NCBI RefSeq assembly: GCF_004127445.1 | Contig: NZ_QEXM01000057.1 | Location: forward strand, 186,001-250,000 | Source of the DNA: Streptomyces alfalfae | Lineage (GTDB): Bacteria > Actinomycetota > Actinomycetes > Streptomycetales > Streptomycetaceae | Reading direction: 5' to 3' | Length of the DNA stretch: 64,000 nt | Shown: piece after piece, positions 34,289 through 43,154 of the stretch | Numbering within the stretch: the stretch's first letter is position 1 | Layout of the letters: the number at the start of each line of letters is the position of its first letter | Position numbers and translations under genes: made by a program | Notes under the pieces: generated by a model | What the model saw: only the letters and a program-made list of their open reading frames with translations | Told to the model about the DNA's origin: nothing | Databases searched by the model: none

Positions 34289-36087
34289 GCCGCTTCCAGG
34301 TCTACCGCGCCTCGCTGCCCGAGGTGTGCGCCGCCCAGCCGCACCGGATGGTGTTCACCGCCGACGCCGACGGCCGCTGCGAGGTCTTCACCTGGGACGC
34401 CGGGACCCGCCGCGCCCGACGCGTCACCGACCGTCCTGGCGGCACCCTGCACGGCGCGATCGACGCGGACGCGCACGTGTGGTGGTTCGCCGAGGACGCC
34501 CGGGGCGTGGGCCACTGGCGCTTCCAGCCCTTCACCGGCGGATCCGACCTGCCCGGCCTCACCGGCGTCCCCGACGGCACTGCCCGCGGCCTCGCCGTCA
34601 CCGGCGGCGCCACCGCAGCCGTCGGCATCGGCCTGGACGACAGCACCACCGTCCGCGTCGGTCCGCGCGGCGGCCCCGGCCGGGAGGTGACACGGGTCGA
34701 CGGCGCCGTCTCCCTGACCGGACTCACCCCGGCCGGCGACCTGCTCGTCCTCTCCCGCGCCGCCGACTCGCCCCGCGCCGTCACCCTGCTCACCACCACC
34801 GGCGCCGAGGTCGCGGTCCTGCCCGGCGACGGCCCGCACGGCAGGCTGTGGGCCCTCGGTTTCACACCCGCCGGAGTGCACACCACCCTGCTCCTCGTCC
34901 GCGAGCACGAGGACCGCTACCTGCTCGCCACCTGGACCGCCGCCACCGGCGCCCTCACCCACGCCTGGTGCGCCCTCGACACCCAGTTCACCGCCCGCTG
35001 GTACCCCGACGGGCGCTCCGCGCTGATCCGCCAGGACCGCCACGGCCGCTCCCTGCTGCACCGCGCCGACTTCGCGCGCCGCACCCTGGAGCCCGTGCCC
35101 GCGCCACCCGGCACCCTCCTGGACGCGGCCCCGCATCCCGGCGGTGACCTGCACACCCTCTGGACCGACAGCAGCCACCCGCCCCGGATGACCTCCACCG
35201 TGGGCACACCGCTGCCACCGCTCGGCACCGTCGAAGGACGCGTCCCCGGCACCCTGCGCGACCTCCGCACACCGGGCCCGGACGGCCCCGTGCACACCCT
35301 GCTCAGTCTCCCCGAGAGCGGGCGGGCCCCGTACCCCGCGGTGTTCCTCGTGCACGGCGGCCCCGCCGACCACGACCGCGACGCCTACGACGGCACCGTG
35401 CACTCCCTGGTCGCCTCCGGCTTCGCCGTGGCCCGGGTCAACTACCGCGGCTCCACCGGCTACGGCCCCCGCTGGCAGCGCGCCCACCGGGACGGCGTCG
35501 GCCACACCCAGGTCGCCGACCTCGCCGCCGTACACGCCGACCTCACCGCGCGCCGCCTGATCCGCCCCGACGCGACCGGACTGTGGGGCTCGTCCTGGGG
35601 CGGTTACCTCGTCCTGCTCGCCCTCGGCACCCGGCCGGGGCTCTGGCGGGCCGGTGTCGCCGTCAAACCCGTCGCCGACTACGCCGCCGCCCACGCCGTC
35701 GCCGCCCCCGCCCTGCGCGCCCTGGACGAGCGGCTCTTCGGCGGCACCCCCGAGCAGGTGCCCGACGCCTACGCGCACAGCTCACCGATCCGGTACGCCG
35801 ACCGCGTACGCGACCCGCTCCTCGTGGTCGCCGCCACCCACGACACCAAGTGCCCGGCTGCACAGGTCCGTTCCTACCTCGCGGCCCTCGACGAGGCCGG
35901 CGCACGGCACGAGTCCCTGTGGCTGGACACCGGGCACGACGGCTACGACGGCGCGGACCACGTGAACGTGCTGCGCCGCGCGGTGCTCTTCCTCGACCAG
36001 CGGCTCCGCGGCACCACCCGCACCACCCCACCCAGACGCCCCGCGCCATCCGGAGCGGGGTCAGCGCACCACACCGTCAAGCACTGA
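34285..36087 (+). CDS. S9 family (prolyl oligopeptidase-like) serine peptidase
   Basis: 600 residues with a GTG start coupled to the MFS stop (GTGA). The N-terminal ~380 residues form a beta-propeller-like region (VFTADADGRCEVFTWDAG, AIDADAHVWWFAED repeats). The C-terminal alpha/beta hydrolase has HGGPADHD, the nucleophile in GSSWGGY (Ser about 436), an Asp in ATHDTKCPAAQ, and His near residue 550 in LDTGHDGYDG. No signal peptide is seen. The 42-aa peptide gene follows 19 bases after its stop. It is a candidate for leader removal or activation of the peptide. Confidence 0.88.
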   Translation: MSRFQVYRASLPEVCAAQPHRMVFTADADGRCEVFTWDAGTRRARRVTDRPGGTLHGAIDADAHVWWFAEDARGVGHWRFQPFTGGSDLPGLTGVPDGTARGLAVTGGATAAVGIGLDDSTTVRVGPRGGPGREVTRVDGAVSLTGLTPAGDLLVLSRAADSPRAVTLLTTTGAEVAVLPGDGPHGRLWALGFTPAGVHTTLLLVREHEDRYLLATWTAATGALTHAWCALDTQFTARWYPDGRSALIRQDRHGRSLLHRADFARRTLEPVPAPPGTLLDAAPHPGGDLHTLWTDSSHPPRMTSTVGTPLPPLGTVEGRVPGTLRDLRTPGPDGPVHTLLSLPESGRAPYPAVFLVHGGPADHDRDAYDGTVHSLVASGFAVARVNYRGSTGYGPRWQRAHRDGVGHTQVADLAAVHADLTARRLIRPDATGLWGSSWGGYLVLLALGTRPGLWRAGVAVKPVADYAAAHAVAAPALRALDERLFGGTPEQVPDAYAHSSPIRYADRVRDPLLVVAATHDTKCPAAQVRSYLAALDEAGARHESLWLDTGHDGYDGADHVNVLRRAVLFLDQRLRGTTRTTPPRRPAPSGAGSAHHTVKH

Positions 36088-36106
36088 ATCCGAGAGGAGA
36101 GAGCCC

Positions 36107-36235
36107 ATGCAGAAGGACGTCATCCACAACGACCCGCTCGCGGAGGACGAGGCGAACCGGAGGCCGAGCGTCGGCGTCACGGTCACCGTCCCGTTCCGCA
36201 ACGCCGAGGACGGCGACGAGACCGTCGAGGACTGA
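36107..36235 (+). CDS. Candidate RiPP precursor peptide (42 aa)
   Basis: Too short for routine ORF calling. ATG at 36107 after a strong AGGAGAGAG ribosome-binding site; TGA at 36233-36235. The peptide is acidic: the head (MQKDVIHNDPLAEDEANRRP) looks like a leader, followed by SVGVTVTVPFRN (residues 21-32) and an acidic tail NAEDGDETVED. The Val/Thr/Pro/Phe-rich middle is the likely core, because Val, Pro and Phe are residues C-methylated by cobalamin radical SAM enzymes in bottromycin. There is no Cys, so a lanthipeptide is excluded. It lies directly before such an enzyme. Assignment as a precursor is inferred from context. Confidence 0.6.
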   Translation: MQKDVIHNDPLAEDEANRRPSVGVTVTVPFRNAEDGDETVED

Positions 36236-36241
36236 TCCCCA

Positions 36242-36275
36242 CCGGTCGGCCCCGGGGCGCCCCGGGGCCGACCGG
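36242..36275. terminator. Perfect 16-bp GC hairpin after the peptide gene
   Basis: Arms at 36242-36257 and 36260-36275 are exactly complementary around CG. It begins six bases after the peptide stop and ends about 13 bases before the methyltransferase ribosome-binding site. It probably attenuates transcription, giving more precursor than enzyme message. Confidence 0.65.
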
Positions 36276-36302
36276 CCCTCACCACGTCAGGAGAGAGCGC
36301 CC

Positions 36303-38210
36303 ATGCGCGTACTGCTGGTCAACATGCCCTGGTCGCCCATCGACCTGCCGTCGCTGGCGCTGGGCATCCTCAAACGGAGCGTGGACGAACGCGTCCCCGG
36401 AGCCGACGCCGAAGTGCTGCACGCCAACCTCATGTTCACCGACTGGATCACCGAGCGCACCGAGTTCACCGGCCACGACTACGAGTACTACGCGCTCTCC
36501 TCGTACTTCATGGGCTGCGGCGACTGGGTCTTCTCCTCGGCGCTGTACGGCGACCCCGCCTGGCGCGAGGAGGAGTTCACGAGGACGATGTCCGGCAAGC
36601 TCAAGCCAGCGCGCATGGCCATGACCCTCGAACTGCACCGTGTCGTCCCCGAGTTCGTCGAGATGATCGCCCGGCACATCGTCGCGGACGCACCCGACGT
36701 CGTCGGCTTCACCTCCACCTTCCAGCAGAACGCCGCCGCGCTCGCCGCCGCCCGGCGCGTCAAGGAACTCGCCCCGCACATCGTGACCGTCATGGGCGGC
36801 GCCAACTGCGACGGCGAGCAGGGCGCCACCGTGCACCGGAACTTCCCCTTCGTCGACCACGTCGTGCGCGGCGAGGGTGAGGCCGCCTTCCCCGCGCTCC
36901 TGACCGCGCTCACCGACAAGACCCCGCTGGACGACATCCCCGGCCTGTGCCACCGCGACGCCAACGGCACCAGCGTCGCCAACCCCATGGCCACCCGGCC
37001 GCTGCCGCCCGCGGCGATCCTGCCGCCCGACTACAGCGGCTACTTCGAACGCCTGGCCGCTTCCGTGGCCCGCAACTGGGTGGAGCCCAAACTCGTGGTC
37101 GAAGGAGCGCGCGGCTGCTGGTGGGGCGAGAAGCACCACTGCACCTTCTGCGGACTCAACGGCTCGTTCATGGAGTTCCGCTCCAAGAGCCCGGACACCT
37201 TCTACGAGGAGATCATCGAACTGGCGCGCCGCCACCGGGTCCTCGACATGTACGTCGTGGACAACATCCTCGACATGCGCTACCTCACCACCGTGCTGCC
37301 CCGCATCATCGACAGCGGCTACGACCTGCGCCTGCACATCGAGATCAAGGCCAACATGAAGCGCAGCCAGCTGCGCACCCTCGCCGACGCCGGGCTGATC
37401 TACGTCCAGCCGGGCATCGAGAGCCTCAACAGCCGCGTCCTGGACCTGATGGACAAGGGGGTGAGCGGCTGCCAGAACGTGCGGATGCTGCGCGACGGCG
37501 CCGAGACCGGCCTCTCCGTCGCCTGGAACTACCTGCACGGCTTCCCCGGCGAGAGCGCCGAGGACTACGACCCGGTCATCGCCCAGATACCCGCCCTCGA
37601 ACACCTCGACCCGCCGGTCGACCTCTCCGCCCGGATCGCCATCGAGCGCTTCAGCCCCTACTTCGAGCGCCCCGAGCTGGGCTTCACCGACCTGCGGCCC
37701 GAGGCCCACTACCGCTTCACCTACGATCTGCCCGAAGAGGAACTGCACGGCATGGCGTACGTCTTCGAGGCGCCCGCACGCGGTGTCGGCGAACCCACCG
37801 TCGGCGCCCTCAACGCGGCCCTCGGCGACTGGAAGAAGCACCACACCGACGCCCGTCTCACCCAGGACGACCAGGGCGACCGCATCGTCCTCGTCAGCCG
37901 CCGCCGCGCCTTCGCCTGGCGCGCGATGGAGCTGACCGACCCCTTCGAGCTGGCCGTCTTCCGCCTCCTCGACCAGCCGCACGGCGTCCGGGCCCTCCAG
38001 CGCAAGGCCGCCGCACGGGCCGCGGTCCCGATCCGCACCGAGGCGGAGGTGCAACGGCTCCTCGACACCTGGCTCGCCCTCGGCATCGTCTTCACCGACG
38101 CCGGCCAGTACGTGCACATCGCCCCGGCCGCGGTCAACGAGGACCTGCTCCGCCTGGACTTCATGCGGCACGCCCACGCGCAGGACGGTGCCGTCCCTGC
38201 ACCCGCCTGA
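36303..38210 (+). CDS. RiPP-type B12-dependent radical SAM C-methyltransferase
   Basis: 635 residues. An N-terminal cobalamin-binding domain (MRVLLVNMPWSPIDLPSLALGILKR; APDVVGFTSTFQQNAAALAAARRVK; HIVTVMGGANCDGEQG) precedes a radical SAM domain whose cluster motif is GCWWGEKHHCTFCG: Cys272, Cys280, Cys283 (Cx7CxxC, an unusual spacing seen in the RiPP maturation radical SAM C-methyltransferase family). The C-terminal ~150 residues (GVGEPTVGALNAALGDWKKHHTD) are a family extension. It lies 67 bases after the peptide gene and upstream of DUF5825. The likely role is methylation of unactivated carbons of the peptide. Confidence 0.88.
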   Translation: MRVLLVNMPWSPIDLPSLALGILKRSVDERVPGADAEVLHANLMFTDWITERTEFTGHDYEYYALSSYFMGCGDWVFSSALYGDPAWREEEFTRTMSGKLKPARMAMTLELHRVVPEFVEMIARHIVADAPDVVGFTSTFQQNAAALAAARRVKELAPHIVTVMGGANCDGEQGATVHRNFPFVDHVVRGEGEAAFPALLTALTDKTPLDDIPGLCHRDANGTSVANPMATRPLPPAAILPPDYSGYFERLAASVARNWVEPKLVVEGARGCWWGEKHHCTFCGLNGSFMEFRSKSPDTFYEEIIELARRHRVLDMYVVDNILDMRYLTTVLPRIIDSGYDLRLHIEIKANMKRSQLRTLADAGLIYVQPGIESLNSRVLDLMDKGVSGCQNVRMLRDGAETGLSVAWNYLHGFPGESAEDYDPVIAQIPALEHLDPPVDLSARIAIERFSPYFERPELGFTDLRPEAHYRFTYDLPEEELHGMAYVFEAPARGVGEPTVGALNAALGDWKKHHTDARLTQDDQGDRIVLVSRRRAFAWRAMELTDPFELAVFRLLDQPHGVRALQRKAAARAAVPIRTEAEVQRLLDTWLALGIVFTDAGQYVHIAPAAVNEDLLRLDFMRHAHAQDGAVPAPA

Positions 38211-38238
38211 GCCCGAACAGCCCCCCAGAAGGAGCACG

Positions 38239-38892
38239 ATGACCGCCACCATCACCGCGCCCACGCTCCTGGCCTGGCGCGACTACGACCCCGCCGCCTG
38301 CGCGCTGCCCGGCATGTCCCTGGGCGAGGTGCCCCTGACCGGTCCGGCACGCGGCCAGGCCGCACGCCTGTGGGATCTGGGCGCTCGCCGGGTGCGCCTG
38401 CCCGCCCCCGTCGACCTCACCGCTTCCGCCGACCCGGGCGCCGCCCTGTACGGCCTCTCCCTCGTACGGGATCTGACCGCGCGGGCGGTCATGGTGGAGT
38501 GGGAACTGCGTCTGGCTCCCGGCGCGGGGGAGAGCTGGCGAGCGCTCAGCCACCTCCAGCCGCCCGCCGCCCTGCAGGGCCCCGCCGACGCCGAGGAGTC
38601 GCTGCGCACCTGGCGGCGCGGCCACTACCTGTGCAAATGCCTGTGGCGCAAGGGCCCCGGCTTCATCCAGATCCGCGATCGCCGCTGGGGCGAACTGCGC
38701 CGCTTCACCGCCGACGAACCCGAGTACGAGGAGGCCATCGGGCTTCTCGACCACGGCGCACCGGCCGACACCGTCCCGCGGGCCGTCCTGGACGACTTCC
38801 GCGGCGAGCAGCTGATCCTGGAGTTGGGTCCCTACGCGTGGTGGCTCCCCTACCGGGTCAGCCGCTGGCTCCAGCAGTCGATCGCGATCTGA
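38239..38892 (+). CDS. DUF5825 family protein
   Basis: 217 residues after AGAAGGAGCACG. It contains ARRVRLPAPVDLTA, a hydrophobic-acidic SLVRDLTARAVMVEWELRL, and the family block RRGHYLCKCLWRKGPGFIQIRDRRWGELRRFTADE. DUF5825 proteins are found next to RiPP radical SAM C-methyltransferases; their function is unknown, perhaps peptide recognition or B12/SAM partner. The gene follows the methyltransferase by 28 bases in the same operon. Confidence 0.8.
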   Translation: MTATITAPTLLAWRDYDPAACALPGMSLGEVPLTGPARGQAARLWDLGARRVRLPAPVDLTASADPGAALYGLSLVRDLTARAVMVEWELRLAPGAGESWRALSHLQPPAALQGPADAEESLRTWRRGHYLCKCLWRKGPGFIQIRDRRWGELRRFTADEPEYEEAIGLLDHGAPADTVPRAVLDDFRGEQLILELGPYAWWLPYRVSRWLQQSIAI

Positions 38893-38894
38893 GC

Positions 38895-38919
38895 GGGGGG
38901 CTGATGCGATCGGCTCCCC
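38895..38919 (+). terminator. Stem-loop terminator of the RiPP operon
   Basis: 11-bp stem (two G-U pairs) GGGGGGCTGAT/ATCGGCTCCCC around GCG, followed by a short T-run. It starts two bases after the DUF5825 stop, so the flavoenzyme downstream probably has its own promoter. The 300 bases up to 39195 hold no other gene. Confidence 0.6.
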
Positions 38920-39195
38920 GTTTCGCCGCCCGTCCTGCCCCCGCGCACGGGAGCTCAGGCGCCATGCCGGGGCGCGACGGCGCACGCGTGGCCCGGCAGG
39001 CGCACAAAAGGCAGCTCCGGGCCCGGGGTGCGTCGTCGACGCGCCCGCGCTCCCGAAGGCTGACGTCGCTGCCCGGCCACGCGGAAAGCCTTCCCGGAGC
39101 GGAGCCGTTCGTTCCCCTACGTTGTCTGCCGTACGCGTCGCGTGCGTCGGCCGCCGCCCACCGGCCGACCAGTCCGAGCAGACCCGAGAGGCGCC

Positions 39196-40872
39196 ATGAC
39201 GACACAACCGATCGAGGTCACGGCGGACGACGCGCGGTACGACGCACTGCGACGCGGCTTCAACCAGCGCTGGATCGCCGAACCCGACTACATCGTGGTC
39301 GCCACGTCCGCCGACGACGTGGTTGCGGCCCTCGACAAGTTCCTGGCCGACCCGGCGCATGTCTCGCGACGCCTCACCGTGCGCTCCGGGGGCCACTGCT
39401 ACGAGAACTTCGTCTCCTCCGCCGACGTCGCCGTCACCATCGACGTCAGCCAGATGAACCGCGCCTACTTCGACCCCTCGATGAACGCCTACTGCGTCGA
39501 GGCGGGCGCGACGAACTGGCACAGCACCACCCAGCTGTACCGCAAGGCCGGCCGGGCCCTGCCGGGCGGCTCCTGTTACTCCGTGGGCAGCGGCGGCCAC
39601 ATCTCCGGCGGCGGATACGGCCTGCTGTCCAGGCTGTTCGGCCTGACGGTCGACTACCTGTACGCCGTCGAGGTGGTCACCGTCGCCGACGGCAAGAAGG
39701 CGAAGGTCACCCTGGCCCCCAAGGACTCCCGGGACGCGGCGCTGCGGGATCTGTGGTGGGCGCACACCGGTGGCGGCGGAGGCAACTTCGGCGTCATCAC
39801 CCGCTACTGGTTCCGCGACCTGCCGAGCCCGCCCGCCCAGGTGCTGCTGCGCTCGGTCGCCTGGGAGTGGAAGGACCTGCTCAAGCGGCCCGATCTGTTC
39901 AAGTCCCTGGTGCGCCGCTACGGCCAGTTCTTCGAGCACGAGCAGGCCGGCACGGGCCCGGACTTCGTCCGCCGCGGCTACCGCGACATGTTCACCCTGC
40001 TCAAGCTCACGCACGTGTCCAACGGCAAGGTCGGCCTGATCGTCCAGATGGACGGCACGAAGAAGGACTCGCCCGACCGCCTGAAGGCCTTCCTGGACCA
40101 CCTCACCGAGGGATTCGCCGCCGGTCCGGGGCCGCACGTGGCCCAGACGGTCCTGGACCGGCAGATGGGCGAGCACTCCGCGCAGCGGGAGCTGTTCATC
40201 CCCACCCTGTTGCCGTGGCTGACCGCCACCCAGAGCCTGAACGAGTCCGGCCCGAACCGCTGCGGCAAGTACAAGTCGGCGTACCACACCAAGGCGTTCA
40301 CCGAGCAGCAGATCGACGCCATCCACCACCACCTCACCGACTCGGGTTACAGCAACCCCGACGCCCTGCTGCAGATCGACTCCTACGGCGGAAAGGTCAA
40401 CGACGTCGGACCGGGCGCGACGGCCGTGCCGCAGCGCTCCTCGGTCATGAAGCTGCAGTACCAGACGTACTGGACGTGGAACGCCGATGCCGACCACAAC
40501 GGCGTCTACGACTACCGGGACGCGGAGAAGGACGCCCGCATCGCCGAGCCCCACCTGAAGTGGATCCGCGCGATCTACGCGGGCGTCTACAAGGAGACCA
40601 AGGGAGTGCCGGCCGTCGCCGATCCCGCCTGGCCGGCTTCCCGGTCCGCGGGCACCGACGGTTGCTACGTCAACTACCCCGACGTCGATCTCGACGACAC
40701 GGCACTCAACACCTCCGGCCAGCGGTCCCGCCGGCTGTACTACAAGGCCAACTACGCCCGTCTGCAGCAGACCAAGCAGCGGTGGGACCCCCACAACGTG
40801 TTCCGCCACGCCCAGTCCGTCGAGCTGCCCCGCCCACCCGAGGGAACCGCGTCGCCGCCCCCGGGTCGGTGA
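39196..40872 (+). CDS. BBE-like FAD-linked oxidoreductase
   Basis: 558 residues. The PCMH FAD domain (VRSGGHCYENF) has the His, and GGSCYSVGSGGHISGGGYGLLSRLFGL has the Cys expected for bicovalent FAD, as in berberine bridge enzyme, gluco-oligosaccharide oxidase and AknOx. The C-terminal BBE domain ends YKANYARLQQTKQRWDPHNVFRHAQSV. No signal peptide is seen, so it is cytosolic. It lies 300 bases after the DUF5825 gene, past a terminator. It may oxidise the peptide or an NRPS product; this is inferred from context. Confidence 0.9.
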   Translation: MTTQPIEVTADDARYDALRRGFNQRWIAEPDYIVVATSADDVVAALDKFLADPAHVSRRLTVRSGGHCYENFVSSADVAVTIDVSQMNRAYFDPSMNAYCVEAGATNWHSTTQLYRKAGRALPGGSCYSVGSGGHISGGGYGLLSRLFGLTVDYLYAVEVVTVADGKKAKVTLAPKDSRDAALRDLWWAHTGGGGGNFGVITRYWFRDLPSPPAQVLLRSVAWEWKDLLKRPDLFKSLVRRYGQFFEHEQAGTGPDFVRRGYRDMFTLLKLTHVSNGKVGLIVQMDGTKKDSPDRLKAFLDHLTEGFAAGPGPHVAQTVLDRQMGEHSAQRELFIPTLLPWLTATQSLNESGPNRCGKYKSAYHTKAFTEQQIDAIHHHLTDSGYSNPDALLQIDSYGGKVNDVGPGATAVPQRSSVMKLQYQTYWTWNADADHNGVYDYRDAEKDARIAEPHLKWIRAIYAGVYKETKGVPAVADPAWPASRSAGTDGCYVNYPDVDLDDTALNTSGQRSRRLYYKANYARLQQTKQRWDPHNVFRHAQSVELPRPPEGTASPPPGR

Positions 40873-41844
40873 GTTCAGCGCCAATTGGCCGAATTCTTTT
40901 GACGGGAGAGGGGCCGGGGGCCGCCGGGGCGCGCGGAGGGGGAGCGGCGCCGGGGTGGTGGGGAGCCGACCGGAGTATGGCCGCCGTGGCCCGGTTACGC
41001 TTGCGGCGGATCTGGCCACCGGCTCCGCGGCGGGGCCCCGAGCGGTGGGCGGCTCAATCATCACCCCAGATCGAGGGGGGAATCGGGCCATCCGCCCACG
41101 GCGGCGTCGAGCGTTCTCGCGACCCGCACGGGCGGTTCTCGGTGGACCCGCGCCGCCACTGGCCGCGTTCTTTTGTGCACAGGCCGGTTTGCAGACGCGT
41201 CTCAGGGGCACACGCGGCGGTGCGACGTCCAGCGGCCGGCCTTGCTGTGCAGTTGGACGGGCGAAGCGGCCGAGACGTGACGGAAAAGCACCGATCCGAC
41301 ACTCTCCGTTCAAGCTTGGGGGATTGCTTGGACGTGACTCGCCGTGAAGACTGTGGCCGAGTTCCATCGAAACGAAGGTGTTTTGGGGGCGCAAGATGTC
41401 ATTCGTGGCACGACACGCGCTGTGGCTGCGTACTCTCAAATCCGTTTCGAACGGCCGGGCCGGGGAGGGCCGGCCGTGCAGGAACCGGGAGGGTTCCGCG
41501 CATCCGGTGCGCGGGAGGTATCGCCGAGGGGGATGGGTTATGCCGGGTTGGCGCGCCGCGCGATGTGGTCGGCTGCGAGGGGTGGTCGGCCGTGTGACCG
41601 CCGTGGCGTCCCGCACCGCATGTACTGAGGGCCGGGAGTCCGTCCAGGTGTCCCGCTGACGCCGATCGACCGCCCCGCCACACCCAGGACCCGCCCGGGA
41701 CCCGTGCGGTCCTCGTCCGAGTCCAGAAGCCAGTGACACCGCCGCGCCCGGGGCCGTCCCGCCCCGGCCGGTCCGCTCCACCGCACCCCCGTGGGCGTGA
41801 CTGCAACGTGCCCGCACGCGCCAGCCGCTAGCAAGGGAGACAAG
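40873..41844. other. 970-base region without a supported gene
   Basis: Between the flavoenzyme and the P450. Possible plus-strand frames (a GTG near 41378 giving FWGRKMSFVARHALWLRTLKSVSNG; an ATG near 40978) have poor ribosome-binding sites and no family match. A hairpin ACGGCCGG/CCGGCCGT (41451-41477) is present. The region probably includes the P450 promoter. It is a natural place for a boundary between the RiPP and NRPS parts. Confidence 0.4.
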
Positions 41845-43053
41845 GTGACAAGCAAGCAACCGACGGGCGAGCGACCCCTCTTGGAGGAGTTACCCGGCCG
41901 CTGGCGGCGCTTACGCGAGGCCGGACCGGTGCGGTACGACGAGACCCAGCGCGTCTGGCAGGTTCTCGACCACGAGAGCGTCTCCGCCGTGCTCGCCGAC
42001 CCGGCGACGTACTCCTCTGAGCTCTCCGCCCTCGCTCCCACCCAGTCCGACTTCGAGACCTTCACCCAAGGCAACTTCGTCGGCATGGACCCTCCCGCGC
42101 ACCGCAAGCTGCGCACGCTGGTGAGCCAGGCGTTCACCCCGCGCGTCGTACAAGGACTCGAACCCCGCATCGAGGCCATCTGCTCCCGGCTCCTCGACGC
42201 CGTGTCCGACCGCGACCGCTTCGATCTGGTCGACGCGCTGGCCTATCCGCTGCCGATCATCGTCATCGCCGAACTCCTCGGCATACCCGCCGACGAGCAC
42301 CGGCTCTTCCAGGAGTGGGCGAGCGTGCTGTTCGGCGGTGACCAGCTCGGCGAGGCCCCCGACATGGCCGACCTGGAGCGGGCGCTGGAAGCCATCGCCC
42401 CCACCGTGCGCGAGATGAACAGCTACATGCTGGAGCACATCCGCGCTCGCCGCGCCCACCCCGGTGACGACCTCACCAGCAGGCTCATCGCCGCCGACGT
42501 GGACGGCGTCCGCCTCAGCGACCAGGAGATGGTCGGCTTCGTGGCCCTGCTGCTGGTGGCCGGGCACATCACCACGACCGCGCTCCTGGGCAACGCGATC
42601 GTCACCTTCGACGGGCACCCCGAGGTGGATGCCGCGCTGCGCGCCGACCCCACGCGCGTCCCGGCCGCCGTCGAGGAGGTGCTGCGCTGGCTGCCGCCCT
42701 TCCCCGAACTGGGCCGCAGGGTCACCCGCCCCGTGGTCCTCGGCGGTCACGAGATCCCCGCGGACACGATGCTGATGGCCCACCTCGGCGCCGCCAACCG
42801 CGACCCCGCCCGCTTCACCGCCCCCGACGTCCTCGACGTGACCCGGAGCCCCAATCCCCACTTGACCTTCGGGCACGGCATCCACTTCTGCTTCGGCGCA
42901 CCGCTGGCCCGGCTGGAAGCGCGGATCGCTCTTCACATGTTGCACGAACGATTCCGCAAAATGGTGATCCCCTCCTACGAGGACATCGTCTACCAGAACC
43001 CGGCCGTCATCATCGGCGTACGACATCTGCCCGTAGAGGTCGGCAGACCGTAG
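41845..43053 (+). CDS. Cytochrome P450
   Basis: 402 residues with a GTG start after AAGGGAGACAAG. The heme-binding loop is FGHGIHFCFGAPLARLE (Cys349), the ExxR motif is in VEEVLRWLPP, and the I-helix is LLLVAGHITTTALLGN, where the acidic residue usually before the Thr is Ile. Two in-frame TTA codons (codons 16 and 23) make it a bldA-dependent candidate. It lies 100 bases upstream of the hydrolase and NRPS, so it probably tailors the NRPS peptide. Electron partners are not seen in the window. Confidence 0.92.
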   Translation: MTSKQPTGERPLLEELPGRWRRLREAGPVRYDETQRVWQVLDHESVSAVLADPATYSSELSALAPTQSDFETFTQGNFVGMDPPAHRKLRTLVSQAFTPRVVQGLEPRIEAICSRLLDAVSDRDRFDLVDALAYPLPIIVIAELLGIPADEHRLFQEWASVLFGGDQLGEAPDMADLERALEAIAPTVREMNSYMLEHIRARRAHPGDDLTSRLIAADVDGVRLSDQEMVGFVALLLVAGHITTTALLGNAIVTFDGHPEVDAALRADPTRVPAAVEEVLRWLPPFPELGRRVTRPVVLGGHEIPADTMLMAHLGAANRDPARFTAPDVLDVTRSPNPHLTFGHGIHFCFGAPLARLEARIALHMLHERFRKMVIPSYEDIVYQNPAVIIGVRHLPVEVGRP

Positions 43054-43154
43054 CCAGGGCGCAAACAGCGCCCACCGGCCGGCCCGCACCGCTCATATCC
43101 GGGCCGGATCGGCACACCCGCTCATGAGACCCACCCAACGGGAGTCCCCTTCTC

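Noticed and set aside
36107..36235. Lanthipeptide or thiopeptide reading of the 42-aa peptide
   Set aside because: The peptide has no Cys and no lanthionine, YcaO or dehydratase gene is nearby.
38161..41859. A 1,232-codon minus-strand frame across the DUF5825 and flavoenzyme genes
   Set aside because: Low-complexity antisense shadow; the plus-strand genes have clear motifs and ribosome-binding sites.
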